64,000 nucleotides of DNA from an uncultured Ardenticatenia bacterium. Its GTDB lineage: Bacteria; Chloroflexota; Anaerolineae; 4572-78; NAK82. Shown one piece after another: positions 17,525-25,402 of the stretch (within the stretch, counting starts at the first letter, position 1; each line of letters starts with the position of its first letter). The translations under genes were made by a program, and so were the position numbers. Below the pieces are notes generated by a model. The model saw nothing but the letters and a program-made list of their open reading frames with translations. It had not been told where the DNA came from and searched no databases. The stretch covers positions 1 through 64,000 of the forward strand of contig CAKZLO010000015.1 of NCBI GenBank assembly GCA_937127125.1, written 5' to 3'.

Positions 17525-17858
17525 CACACATATGCATTGGGGCGACCGCGTAAGCCAGCCAGACAGTGACAGCTTCAGGCTGATCGATGCGCCTCCCTTC
17601 CCTACCAGGTCCGCTTGGGCCAACCATAGGGCAATTGGGCAGAACAGCAATGACGCAAGGAATCGGTAGCGCACAAAGCCTGTTTGACTGACCAGCAAAT
17701 CTTCTACCTCAGTGCGAACGCCGGGCAGCCCTGTCGATCTTCAGGTCGATGACCTATCCTACAGCTGCTTGACGATGGCTTCCCCTAGCGCCTCGGCCGT
17801 GATGCTGGATGGGTCATCTGTTCTGCCCAATGCCCGCCACCCGACGTTTGCTGAGCTC
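17525..17858. other. Gap holding a possible coding remnant
   Basis: Between the peroxiredoxin stop and the lipoprotein start. In the +1 frame the minus strand stays open just past the peroxiredoxin stop for about 33 codons and ends ALGEAIVKQL-stop near 17761. It may be a former C-terminal extension or the tail of another gene. The rest shows nothing I can support. Confidence 0.3.
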
Positions 17859-18563
17859 TTAGGGCTTCCAGACTTCCCAGACCCTGCCCACCAAATCCGG
17901 ACCGGGTTTGAGTGTCACCTGTCCGGGCTGCCAGCCTGAGGGTGTCACTTCGCCGGTAGCTCGCACGTGCTGGAAAGCCTTAATCTGCCGGATCAGCTCG
18001 TCGGGGTTCCGACCTACCTCAGGGGTCAGCACCTCCATTGCCCGGATAACGAAGTCGGGATCGATGATGAAACGACCTCGGATATCCACACCTGCGGCTT
18101 CGTCATACACTCCGTATACCATGCCAATCTTGCCACCAGGATCGGATAGCATGGGGAATGGCACTCCTCCGCTCACCATTTTGGATAATTCTTGTTCCTG
18201 CCAGATCTTATGCACAAAACGGCTGTCGGTGCTTACGGCCAGCACTTCGACACCCAATTGCTTGAATTCTCCATACAGGGCGGCGACCGCCGCCAATTCG
18301 GTCGGTCAGACAAAGGTGAAGTCGCCTGGATAGAAACACAAGACAATCCACTTGCCTTTGTAATCTGAGAGTTTGACCGGCTGAAACCCTACACCCTGAA
18401 TGAAGGCGTTCGCTTCGAAGTCAATCGCTTCTTGTCCAACGCGTGCGATCATTTTGCTAACCTCCTGTGCTAGTGGAGCCCCTGCTCCGGGAGTACTGGA
18501 TGGGGCAGCGGGCACGATCGGCCCGCGTGCAGGTTTGACACAGCCATCTTTAAGCTCTGCCAT
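17859..18563 (-). CDS. prxU: Selenocysteine-containing peroxiredoxin (UGA at catalytic position)
   Basis: A 234-codon AhpC/TSA-family peroxiredoxin that reads through one in-frame TGA at 18306-18308 (codon 86). The flanks are GDFTFV before and [14 protein letters not shown] after, so the TGA stands exactly where the family has the peroxidatic Cys of FVCPTE. The frame is intact on both sides, and the downstream part keeps the conserved blocks [35 protein letters not shown] and [15 protein letters not shown]-like hairpin follows. Such PrxU enzymes are known from anaerobes. No resolving Cys is present: GEVTPS replaces the usual GEVCP, and the only cysteines are at 8 and 75. Two starts are possible, 18563 (GGGAGGAGG upstream) and 18452 (AGGAGG with 8-base spacing, 197 residues, the normal length). 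It lies 99 bases after the MinD pair. Confidence 0.85.
18279..18308 (-). promoter_or_regulatory. UGA codon with bacterial SECIS-like hairpin
   Basis: On the minus strand the UGA (18308-18306) is followed, with 17 bases between it and the loop, by GGCGGC (18294-18289), loop GGUC (18288-18285) and GCCGCC (18284-18279). The known bacterial SECIS rule is an apical loop about 16-37 bases after UGA with a G among its first two bases, and both hold. GAATT/AATTC outside the hairpin may add a lower stem. Confidence 0.7.
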
Positions 18564-18595
18564 AGAGACCTCCTCCCATTTTTTGCAGAATTATT

Positions 18596-18621
18596 GAATA
18601 CCTCACGGATGGAACACCTCA
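18596..18621 (-). promoter_or_regulatory. Direct repeats upstream of the selenoperoxiredoxin
   Basis: On the minus strand TGAGGTGTTC (18621-18612) and TGAGGTATTC (18605-18596) are repeated with a 16-base period, 33 bases before the first start codon. They could be a regulator site. No convincing -10/-35 pair was seen with them. Confidence 0.3.
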
Positions 18622-18662
18622 GCGATTCGGATGTATCAGGGCCTATGCGATAATCCGTTACG

Positions 18663-19589
18663 TCACTCAAGGTTTCCCAGTCGCTGCAAGAAGGCGTCCC
18701 AAACTGTGCACATGGCCCGAGCTGCCGGGCCACCAACCGCAGTCACTGGCCGTCCACTGCTCATAGCGTGGGTCACTGCCACATCGAAAGGAATTATCCC
18801 TAGTAAGGGGATCTTTTTTTCGTGGCAGAAGCGCTCGATCTGCTGAGTTCCCTGTGGACAGATGTCCGCTTTGTTGATGACAGCAGCAACGGGGATGCCG
18901 AAGTGGTGTGCCACGCCCCAGGCGCGTTCAAAGTCGTGCAGACCGGCTACGCTCGGCTCGGTGACGATAAGCACCATGTCGGCGCCTGCCGCTGCACTGA
19001 TGGCTGGGCAGCCGATGCCGGGCGGCCCATCCACCAGCACCAGCGGGTAAGAGTTATCCAGCGCCAGGAAGCGTGCCATTTGTTTTACCAGAGTGACCAG
19101 CTTACCCGAGTTCTCCGCTCCGGGTCGCAGGGCGGCATGGAAAAGCGGTCCGTAGGGTGTCACTGAACGAAACCATTGTCCCACCAGCTGTGGCTGCATA
19201 TGGATTGCTTGCTGGGGACACGCGTAGAGACATGCCGCGCATCCCTCACAGGCAAACTCATCCACTCGTGCATACGCCGGCCCAGGCGCTGAGGGGATTG
19301 AGATGGCATCAAAACGACACACTGTCTCGCACACCCCGCAACCTGAGCATAATTCCGGGTCGACTACTGCCAGCTCACCGGCAACGAAGTCATGCGCCTC
19401 CAGCTGTCTTGGCTGCAACACGAGCTCGAGATTCGAGGCATCCACGTCAGCATCCACGAGCACGAGACGAATCTGACTAGCTGAAGGGGCATCGGGGACA
19501 TGATTAGCAGCTGCCAGGTGTGCAAACGCGGCGACCAAGCTGGTCTTGCCTGTACCGCCCTTGCCGCTAAGAACCACCACCTGTTTCAC
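18663..19589 (-). CDS. MinD/Mrp-type ATPase with inserted 2x[4Fe-4S] ferredoxin domain
   Basis: A 308-residue P-loop ATPase. The deviant Walker A is SGKGGTGKTSL at residues 8-18, and two CxxCxxCxxxC clusters follow in CSGCGVCETVCRFDAI and CEGCAACLYACPQQAI at about 80-130. The switch motif VDGPPGIGCPAI replaces the canonical DxP. Such pairs carry or insert Fe-S or mixed-metal clusters; in Desulfovibrio the ORP operon has the same pair. Its start overlaps the stop of the paralogue upstream by four bases. The protein is cytoplasmic and probably dimerises with that paralogue. Confidence 0.9.
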   Translation of the reverse strand: MKQVVVLSGKGGTGKTSLVAAFAHLAAANHVPDAPSASQIRLVLVDADVDASNLELVLQPRQLEAHDFVAGELAVVDPELCSGCGVCETVCRFDAISIPSAPGPAYARVDEFACEGCAACLYACPQQAIHMQPQLVGQWFRSVTPYGPLFHAALRPGAENSGKLVTLVKQMARFLALDNSYPLVLVDGPPGIGCPAISAAAGADMVLIVTEPSVAGLHDFERAWGVAHHFGIPVAAVINKADICPQGTQQIERFCHEKKIPLLGIIPFDVAVTHAMSSGRPVTAVGGPAARAMCTVWDAFLQRLGNLE

Positions 19590-20476
19590 GTGCGGATGCC
19601 CCTTGCCTCGAGTAGCTGGATGTGTTCAAAAAGATTACGCAATGCCATCCCATATGCCGGCCGCACTGCGGTCAGTGGCTGTCCAGCTGCCAGCGCTTGG
19701 CCGATGTCACGTTCCAAGGGGATGCGCATCAGAACGGGAAGGTTCGCCTCGACGCAGAAACGCTCCAATGCTCCGTCGTTTGCCATGTCGCGATTGATAA
19801 TGACCCCAGCTGGCAGGTTCATTTCGTGAACCAGCTCCACAATTAGGCGCAAGTCGTGTAAGCCAAATGGAGTAGGCTCGCTCACCAACAATGCAAAATC
19901 GGCGCCGCGCAGTGTTTCGACCACAGGACAGGAAGTGCCGGGTGGTGCGTCTCGGATTTCTACCGCTTCTGGGCTTAGTGCATGGGGAAACAGTTCCGTC
20001 CTGACTGCCCATTTCTTGAGCTGCCGGATGATCGGCGACGCGCTCAGTTCACCGATTTCGAGTACGCCACGAGCGAAGGTAATACCTGTCTTGGTGCTAC
20101 CTGCCTCGAGCACTCCCAATGGCCTTCCATATTCGCTGAGCGCTGCCTCCGGGCAATTCGCTACACAGCTGCCGCAACCGTGGCAGAGTTCCGGGAAGAC
20201 CAACACCTTGCCGCTCATTACCGCGATGGCGTGATACCTGCAGATCTCTGCGCAATGACCACAACCGGTGCATCGCGTTTGGTTGACGACCGGGACCGGT
20301 CGATCGACTTGTTGGCGCCAGATGAGCTCTGGTCTCAGTATCAAATGCGCATTTGGCGCCTCCACATCGCAGTCGAGAAACAAGACCGGCCTATCCTCCA
20401 ATGCCAGTGCCAGTCCAGTGGCGATGGTGGTCTTGCCAGTACCACCCTTACCGCTGGCAACAGCGATGCGCATCAA
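19586..20476 (-). CDS. MinD/Mrp-type ATPase with inserted ferredoxin domain (paralogue)
   Basis: A 296-residue relative of the next gene downstream, with Walker A SGKGGTGKTTI, the two cluster motifs CTGCGHCAEICRYHAI and CHGCGSCVANCPEAAL, and RDAPPGTSCPVVETL in place of the switch region. The two copies differ enough to be separate partners in a heterodimer rather than a fresh duplication. It overlaps both neighbours by four bases, so three genes are translationally coupled from 20859 to 18663. A role in delivering clusters to the NifX-like proteins is inferred from the ORP precedent. Confidence 0.9.
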   Translation of the reverse strand: MMRIAVASGKGGTGKTTIATGLALALEDRPVLFLDCDVEAPNAHLILRPELIWRQQVDRPVPVVNQTRCTGCGHCAEICRYHAIAVMSGKVLVFPELCHGCGSCVANCPEAALSEYGRPLGVLEAGSTKTGITFARGVLEIGELSASPIIRQLKKWAVRTELFPHALSPEAVEIRDAPPGTSCPVVETLRGADFALLVSEPTPFGLHDLRLIVELVHEMNLPAGVIINRDMANDGALERFCVEANLPVLMRIPLERDIGQALAAGQPLTAVRPAYGMALRNLFEHIQLLEARGIRT

Positions 20477-20859
20477 CGGGTTCCTGCGGTCAATCCGTGG
20501 TGTCCGCGTGAAGTTGGTCCAGCCACAGACTGCAGGGTTCCTGCTCGATACTGGTGCAAAAGCTGCCGCACGGAAGGTGGCTCACCACGCGGCGCCACGT
20601 ACATCGCCAGGCCTGCCGCGCTGAGGGCTCGATAAGCGTTCGGACCAAAGTCACCGCTGATAACCACAGTGGCACCTTGGTTGGCCACGAACTGAGCCGC
20701 CTGCACCCCGGCGCCGCCGGGCGCCTCTACCGCCGGATTGGCGTGGAACTGCCATGTTTCTGTCTCTTCGTCGAAGATGATAAAGTAAGCTGCCCGCCCG
20801 AAGCGCGGGTCAAACGGTGCATCCAAATCGGTGCCGCTGCTCGTGATGGCTATTCGCAT
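20473..20859 (-). CDS. NifX/NifB-C-like (dinitrogenase iron-molybdenum cofactor family) protein
   Basis: A 128-residue protein of the DiNase FeMo-co family, which includes NifX, the C-terminus of NifB and the orange protein ORP. The family pattern is seen in DPRFGRAAYFIIFDE and GATVVISGDFGPNAYRALSAAG. It likely binds a metal-sulfur cluster for transfer. The tail after residue 105 is poorly conserved. The ATG overlaps the MinD paralogue downstream. No nitrogenase genes are in the window, so nitrogen fixation is not implied. Confidence 0.87.
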   Translation of the reverse strand: MRIAITSSGTDLDAPFDPRFGRAAYFIIFDEETETWQFHANPAVEAPGGAGVQAAQFVANQGATVVISGDFGPNAYRALSAAGLAMYVAPRGEPPSVRQLLHQYRAGTLQSVAGPTSRGHHGLTAGTR

Positions 20860-20898
20860 GAATCACCTCGATTGTTGGCGCAATGTTGTCTGGAGTTC

Positions 20899-21105
20899 CT
20901 ATTCCCGTATCATCTGCGTCCCGCATTTGGGGCACGTCAGCTCATAGCACGGCTGTCCGGTCTGGTGCTCGACTCGGTGGCCACATTTGGGGCAGATACA
21001 ATATCCGCCTGGGCCGGCTGCTTTCGGTCCACCGCGACGTCCTGGGCCGCGTCCGCCACCCTGACCACCGCCTCTTCCTGATCCTTGACCTCTTCCGAAT
21101 CTCAT
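20899..21105 (-). CDS. Small zinc-ribbon-like protein
   Basis: A 68-residue protein. The N-terminal half is Gly/Arg-rich and the C-terminal half carries CICPKCG and CYELTCPKCG, giving a four-cysteine zinc-ribbon or rubredoxin-like site. Small proteins of this type recur beside NifX-like genes in anaerobes. AGGAGG lies close before the ATG, and the gene sits 39 bases from the NifX-like gene on the same strand. It may be a scaffold or metal donor, but no function is known to me. Confidence 0.7.
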   Translation of the reverse strand: MRFGRGQGSGRGGGQGGGRGPGRRGGPKAAGPGGYCICPKCGHRVEHQTGQPCYELTCPKCGTQMIRE

Positions 21106-21147
21106 GTTATTAGCCTCCTGAAATGGGAAAAAATTATCGTCGCTGAG

Positions 21148-21525
21148 TCAGTCGTGACATCGGCCGTGAGCCCCTTCCTCCGGGCAGGGCATCGCGCCGC
21201 GCAACTCACCCGTAAGATATCGTTGTAAAGTCTCGCGTACGTTGCCAGCAGCGCCAGTGATTGCTTCGATACCATACCCCTGAAGGGCCTGTGTTGCGCG
21301 TCGTCCCATACCACCCGATAGCATCACCTGCACGCCCTGTTCTGCTAGAAACCTTCCAACCTGACCACAACCGTGGCTGCCGCAGAATGGATTGACGATC
21401 CCGGTGACCGAGTGGACTTGATTGTTGTCAGTGTCTATCAGTATGAAATAGGCTGCATAGCCGAAGTGTGAGCTGACCTTGCTATCCAGTCCGTTGTTCT
21501 CCTCTGCTGTAATGGCGATCCGCAT
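21148..21525 (-). CDS. NifX/ORP-like protein (second copy)
   Basis: A 125-residue DiNase FeMo-co-family protein starting MRIAITAEENNGLD at 21525, where TTGGAGGT supports the start. It keeps SSHFGYAAYFILID and GVQVMLSGGMGRRATQAL. It has several Cys and His residues (NPFCGSHGCGQV, AMPCPEEGAHGRCHD), more than the other copy, so it is the better candidate to hold a cluster itself. It lies upstream of the zinc-ribbon gene on the same strand. Confidence 0.87.
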   Translation of the reverse strand: MRIAITAEENNGLDSKVSSHFGYAAYFILIDTDNNQVHSVTGIVNPFCGSHGCGQVGRFLAEQGVQVMLSGGMGRRATQALQGYGIEAITGAAGNVRETLQRYLTGELRGAMPCPEEGAHGRCHD

Positions 21526-21623
21526 GAAATACTGGTACCTCCAAATTGAGTTTTTGTTGGGATGCTGGGTGAGAGATGAGAGAGCAGTAACAATTGCCAC
21601 TGCTCTCTCACCACGGTGGCAGG

Positions 21624-21968
21624 CTACTTCTGTTCCAGCTCTGCGATGCGTTCATTAGCGCGCTCCAGAGCCGCCTGCAGGTTCTCGACGTGCGCTTTGA
21701 GCCATTCCAGCTCCTGCTCGCGCGTCACGGATAGCGCGTAGGGTGGCACCGGCCACGCTCCACCGAAGCGCACCCAGCCAGGCAGACCAGTGGCGTAGAA
21801 CCAGTGCCGCCAACCACGGCCGCCGAAGCCATAGCCGTAGCCTACTCGCGCACCGAAGCCTGGAATGGGGTTCATATAGCCCGGGACCGGGTAACCGGCG
21901 CAATAACCGGCACGCCGACCTGTCATAGGCCCTGCACCCCAAGGACCTGTGCGATCTCCGCGTGGCAT
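21624..21968 (-). CDS. DUF5320-type protein with C-terminal coiled coil
   Basis: A 114-residue protein beginning MPRGDRTGPWGAGPMTGR, the typical opening of DUF5320 proteins. The middle is Gly/Tyr/Trp-rich (GARVGYGYGFGGRGW), and the last 35 residues (LEWLKAHVENLQAALERANERIAEL) form a coiled coil. Proteins with this opening sit beside NifX-like and MinD-like genes in many anaerobes. Function is unknown; the coiled coil suggests an assembly role. Confidence 0.78.
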   Translation of the reverse strand: MPRGDRTGPWGAGPMTGRRAGYCAGYPVPGYMNPIPGFGARVGYGYGFGGRGWRHWFYATGLPGWVRFGGAWPVPPYALSVTREQELEWLKAHVENLQAALERANERIAELEQK

Positions 21969-22106
21969 CTTATCTCACCTCATTTCTCTCAGGATCCACA
22001 AAGTACCTTTTTCATTACCGCTTCCGCCAGAATGTCCTGATTGGTTCAGACATCTGACATAGCGATGATTTAACACTCGACGCTATACAACACCAGCTCG
22101 TTACAG

Positions 22107-22586
22107 TCACGAACGAGGACCTCTCTGCCGGTAACGGTGGCGCCACATGCGGCCGACAATTGTCGTGCCGAGCCCTTGAGTGCGCGACAACGGACTGCTC
22201 GTCACACGACGGTCCAGCACCTGCAGCGCAATATCGGCCAGATGGGGTGCCAGTGCTGTGCCGGCCCAGCGCAGAAATGAAGCCATCAGCGGCAAGAATG
22301 ACGTCCTTTGGTGCGTGACCAGCGGTCCCGACGGCATCGTCGCCGCCGGGACAGAAGGCTGCGCTGTGGGCCGCGTCATCAGCATTTGCGACCCCGGCTC
22401 CACCCTTTCTACCAGCAGGATGGCGCCCTGTGTACAGGCATCTGCACAGGCGCCGCAATTGTCGCACCGTTCCACCGTCAATGTAGCGACCCCGCCTTGC
22501 AGCGAGATGGCCCCCTTTGGACATACGTTCACGCAAGTGCCACAACCAGTGCACAATTGTTCGTCAATCTGGATCATCTGATCCAC
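22107..22586 (-). CDS. Ferredoxin-like 2x[4Fe-4S] protein with C-terminal extension
   Basis: A 159-residue protein. Residues 1-60 are a bacterial 2[4Fe-4S] ferredoxin with CTGCGTCVNVCPKGAI and CDNCGACADACTQGAI. The remaining 100 residues are Pro/Ser-rich, then contain one weak hydrophobic stretch, and match nothing I know. It lies 3 bases after the PadR gene and starts the metal-cluster genes. It may pass electrons to the MinD-type ATPases. Confidence 0.82.
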   Translation of the reverse strand: MDQMIQIDEQLCTGCGTCVNVCPKGAISLQGGVATLTVERCDNCGACADACTQGAILLVERVEPGSQMLMTRPTAQPSVPAATMPSGPLVTHQRTSFLPLMASFLRWAGTALAPHLADIALQVLDRRVTSSPLSRTQGLGTTIVGRMWRHRYRQRGPRS

Positions 22587-22589
22587 TCC

Positions 22590-22964
22590 CTATACCTTGT
22601 CCAGACGAGGCGTCGCATCGTATGCTGCCAGCAAGGCGTCGATCTCGCGGCGTGTCTGGCGCAGATCGGCGATCCACTGAGCCAGATACTCCTCCCCAGC
22701 CGGCGTGACGCGATACACGCGTCGCTGTGGCCCGAGACTCTCATCCGACCATTCTGAGGTCACCAGACCAAGAGATTCCATCTCACGCAGCGCCCGATAC
22801 ACCAGGCTCGGATCCAGAAACTCTGGATCGAAGCCAAACTCGGCCAGGTCATCCAGCAGACTGTAGCCATGCGCCTGATCACGCCGCAACAACACTAGCA
22901 GGCAAGGCTGCAGAAAGCTGATGATGCGCCGTCGCCGTCCAAAACCTCTTCCACCCCACGGCAT
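22590..22964 (-). CDS. PadR-family transcriptional regulator
   Basis: A 124-residue PadR-type winged-helix protein. The family core is visible at residues 20-95: AHGYSLLDDLAEFGFDPE, PSLVYRALREMESLGLV and YRVTPAGEEYLAQW, and a short C-terminal helix gives dimerisation. The Arg-rich start (GFGRRRRII) is unusual but fits. It heads the cluster. A palindromic operator sits inside its own promoter, so it should repress itself and the cluster until a ligand or redox signal releases it. Confidence 0.9.
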   Translation of the reverse strand: MPWGGRGFGRRRRIISFLQPCLLVLLRRDQAHGYSLLDDLAEFGFDPEFLDPSLVYRALREMESLGLVTSEWSDESLGPQRRVYRVTPAGEEYLAQWIADLRQTRREIDALLAAYDATPRLDKV

Positions 22965-22989
22965 ACCACTACCTTCCTCTTATACTTTC

Positions 22990-23024
22990 GTCTATAGTAT
23001 ATCACACTATAGACTATTTGTCAA
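22990..23024 (-). promoter_or_regulatory. Promoter of the PadR cluster with perfect palindromic operator
   Basis: Minus strand: TTGACA (23024-23019), 17 bases, TATACT (23001-22996). A perfect inverted repeat GTCTATAGT / ACTATAGAC (22990-22998 and 23006-23014, 7-base spacer) covers the -10 box and most of the spacer. Binding there must block the polymerase, so autorepression by the PadR protein is likely. Confidence 0.8.
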
Positions 23025-23043
23025 TAGGTAAGAGGAGCAAAAA

Positions 23044-23072
23044 TTGACAAAATCATGTAAACGCTTTATCAT
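23044..23072 (+). promoter_or_regulatory. Promoter for sugar isomerase/kinase operon with LacI-like half-site
   Basis: TTGACA at 23044-23049, a 17-base spacer and TATCAT at 23067-23072. The spacer contains TGTAAACGCTTTATC, which has the AAnCGnTT core of LacI-family operators. It faces the genes from 23166 onward. Confidence 0.6.
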
Positions 23073-23165
23073 CGTTTGCTGAACAAATGTACACGCCTGA
23101 ACATTGGACAGCATCACATATGGTGCTACATCCCCCAGCTGAGTTTATGACACACAGGTGACCCC

Positions 23166-23774
23166 ATGACCCCTGAAGAAATCTTGCACACAGCGCGTTC
23201 TGTTATCCAGCAAGAGAGTCAGGCAGTTGCCGGCTTGGTGGAACAGATCGACACTAATTTTGTTCGGGCCGTTGAGATGCTCTTCGCCTGCGAGGGGCAT
23301 GTACTGGTGGCCGGGTCGGGTACTTCGCATGCAGTGGGTGCACGTCTAGCACATCTCTTGTCGTGTTGCGGTACACCAGCACTCTTCATCCATCCCGGCG
23401 ACAGTCAGCACGGACTCTCCGGAGCGGTCACGGCTCGGGATGTCCTGATCGCTCTCTCCAAAGGCGGTGAGACGGCTGAGGTGAATTTCCTGGTGTCTAT
23501 CGCCAGACGACGTGGGGCAAAGGTTATCGCGATTACCGAACGTCCGGATTCCACACTAGGCCAGCAGAGTGACGTGGTGTTGTGCGTACGCTCGCCTGCT
23601 GAGGCCGATCCGTATGGGATGATCGCTACCGGCAGCTCATTGGTGAACTGCGCCTTCGGCGATGCATTGTGTGTGACCCTGCTGCACCTGCGTAGGTATA
23701 CGCGCGACCAGTTTGGCGAGACGCATCCGGGTGGCGCAGTGGGCAAACGCATTGCTGCAGAAAAGGGAGTGTGA
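23166..23774 (+). CDS. SIS-domain sugar phosphate isomerase
   Basis: A 202-residue SIS-domain protein. [16 protein letters not shown] is the sugar-phosphate loop, and [15 protein letters not shown] and [25 protein letters not shown] are the other family blocks. It is of the KdsD/GutQ/HPI (6-phospho-3-hexuloisomerase) group and lacks CBS domains. GTGACCCC just upstream gives only a weak ribosome site. It overlaps the kinase start by four bases and may act on the same sugar phosphate. Confidence 0.85.
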   Translation: MTPEEILHTARSVIQQESQAVAGLVEQIDTNFVRAVEMLFACEGHVLVAGSGTSHAVGARLAHLLSCCGTPALFIHPGDSQHGLSGAVTARDVLIALSKGGETAEVNFLVSIARRRGAKVIAITERPDSTLGQQSDVVLCVRSPAEADPYGMIATGSSLVNCAFGDALCVTLLHLRRYTRDQFGETHPGGAVGKRIAAEKGV

Positions 23775-25288
23775 TGCCAATGATGCACTTGATCGGGTTG
23801 GACATTGGTACGTCAGGCTGTCGCGCCATCCTCTTTGCCGAGGATGGCACGCCACTTGCTGGTGCCAGCCGCGAATACAACGTGGATATTCCACAGCCGA
23901 TGTGGGCAGAGCAGGATGCCGAGGCCGTCTGGCGCTACGCCATAGATGCATTGCGCGAGGCAATTGCTACCTCCCACGTTGACAGGGTCGCCGCCATTGG
24001 GCTCTCGGTGCAAGGTGAAGCGGTTATCCCAGTGGATGAGCAAGGTAACGCATTGCGTCCGGCCATCCTGGGCATGGATACTCGCACCGGGGAGCAAAAC
24101 CGTTGGTTAGCGGATACCTTTGGCGCCGAGTACCTTTTTGAGCGCACCGGCATGCCCATTCACACCATCAATACGTTGCCGAAGTTGCTATGGCTGAAGC
24201 AATATGAGCCCACGATATGGTCACGGGCACATCGCTTCCTGCTTTATGAGGATTTTTTCATCCATAAGATGTGCGGCCGGGCAGTGATCAGCCGCTGTCT
24301 GGCGTCGCGTACCCAGCTGTATGACCTGCTCGATGATCGCTGGTCGCCTCATATCCTCAAGACGATTGGACTGGAGGAGCAGCGTCTTGCAACCGTGCAA
24401 TCCTCTGGTGTGGCAGTCGGCGAGATGCATCGCGCGCTCGCAGCCCAGCTGGGCCTGATCCAACCACCGCTGATAGTGACTGGTGGCCACGATCAAGCAT
24501 GTGGCGCGTTGGGAGCCGGTCTGACACAACCTGGGTTGGCTATGGTTTCCACTGGCACCGCTGAAGTGGTCGAGATAGCTATGCAAGTTCCCCAGCTGAA
24601 CGAGACATTGCGCCAAGGCAACATCTCTGTGTACGCACACGTGGTGCCCGGTCTCTACTTGGCAATGGTCCTCAATCACAGTGGTGGATTAGTGCTGCGC
24701 TGGTACCGTGACACTTTTTGTGAGGCGGATGTGCAACGGGCGCAGACGAGCGGGCGCAGCGCTTATGACTTGATCCTGGCGGATGCCTCCCCGGAGCCAT
24801 CGAGGCTGCTATTTCTGCCGCATCTCTCTGGGAGTGGTACGCCATGGTTAGACATTGCTTCCAAGGGAGCTGTGCTGGGCCTAACGTTCGGTACAACACG
24901 ACGCGACGTCGCTAAGGCAATCTTAGAGGGTCTCACGTTCGAGTTGCGCATCAACATGGATTTGCTCAGACAGGGTGGTGTCCTTATCAACGAGTTGCGT
25001 GCTATTGGCGGCGGTGCGCGTTCGCCGCTATGGCTTCAGCTCAAAGCGGATATCCTGGGTGTTCCAGTGGTAGTGCCAGCGGTGACGGAAGCGGCATGTC
25101 TGGGAGCGGCATTGTTAGCTGGCATAGGCGCAGGTGTGTATTCCGATGCCGGACAAGCTGTGGCGCAGGTGCTGCACTTCATGCATACGTATCAACCGCA
25201 TTCTGAGCGTGCTGCACGCTACGAGCAGTTGTATGAGCTCTATCGTGCCGTTTATCCGGCCGTAGCGCCCATCACCCATCGGTTGTGA
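23771..25288 (+). CDS. FGGY-family carbohydrate kinase
   Basis: A 505-residue sugar kinase of the gluconokinase/xylulokinase group. Phosphate-binding [14 protein letters not shown] starts the chain, [12 protein letters not shown] is in the substrate lobe, [15 protein letters not shown] contains the catalytic Asp region, and [23 protein letters not shown] is the adenosine motif. It phosphorylates a pentose, a hexulose or a sugar acid. The overlap with the isomerase gene and the shared promoter suggest a two-step catabolic unit. Confidence 0.9.
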   Translation: MMPMMHLIGLDIGTSGCRAILFAEDGTPLAGASREYNVDIPQPMWAEQDAEAVWRYAIDALREAIATSHVDRVAAIGLSVQGEAVIPVDEQGNALRPAILGMDTRTGEQNRWLADTFGAEYLFERTGMPIHTINTLPKLLWLKQYEPTIWSRAHRFLLYEDFFIHKMCGRAVISRCLASRTQLYDLLDDRWSPHILKTIGLEEQRLATVQSSGVAVGEMHRALAAQLGLIQPPLIVTGGHDQACGALGAGLTQPGLAMVSTGTAEVVEIAMQVPQLNETLRQGNISVYAHVVPGLYLAMVLNHSGGLVLRWYRDTFCEADVQRAQTSGRSAYDLILADASPEPSRLLFLPHLSGSGTPWLDIASKGAVLGLTFGTTRRDVAKAILEGLTFELRINMDLLRQGGVLINELRAIGGGARSPLWLQLKADILGVPVVVPAVTEAACLGAALLAGIGAGVYSDAGQAVAQVLHFMHTYQPHSERAARYEQLYELYRAVYPAVAPITHRL

Positions 25289-25402
25289 CGCTGAGATGAC
25301 CTCTATGCCTGGTGGGGTTCTGCAACTTCCTTTGCATCTCAATCTATGCCATGGTACATTATTCGATATTCTACTGAGCGATACCAAGGGAGATGCTGGG
25401 TT

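Noticed and set aside
18306-18308. The TGA in the peroxiredoxin as an ordinary nonsense mutation or sequencing error.
   Set aside because: It sits exactly at the catalytic codon, the frame is intact on both sides, the gene has strong ribosome sites, and a SECIS-like hairpin follows. A mutation remains possible and is stated as a refuting case.
20473-22586. The NifX-like and MinD-like genes as part of a nitrogen-fixation locus.
   Set aside because: No nifH, nifD, nifK, nifE or nifB radical-SAM gene is present; the ORP-like explanation fits better.
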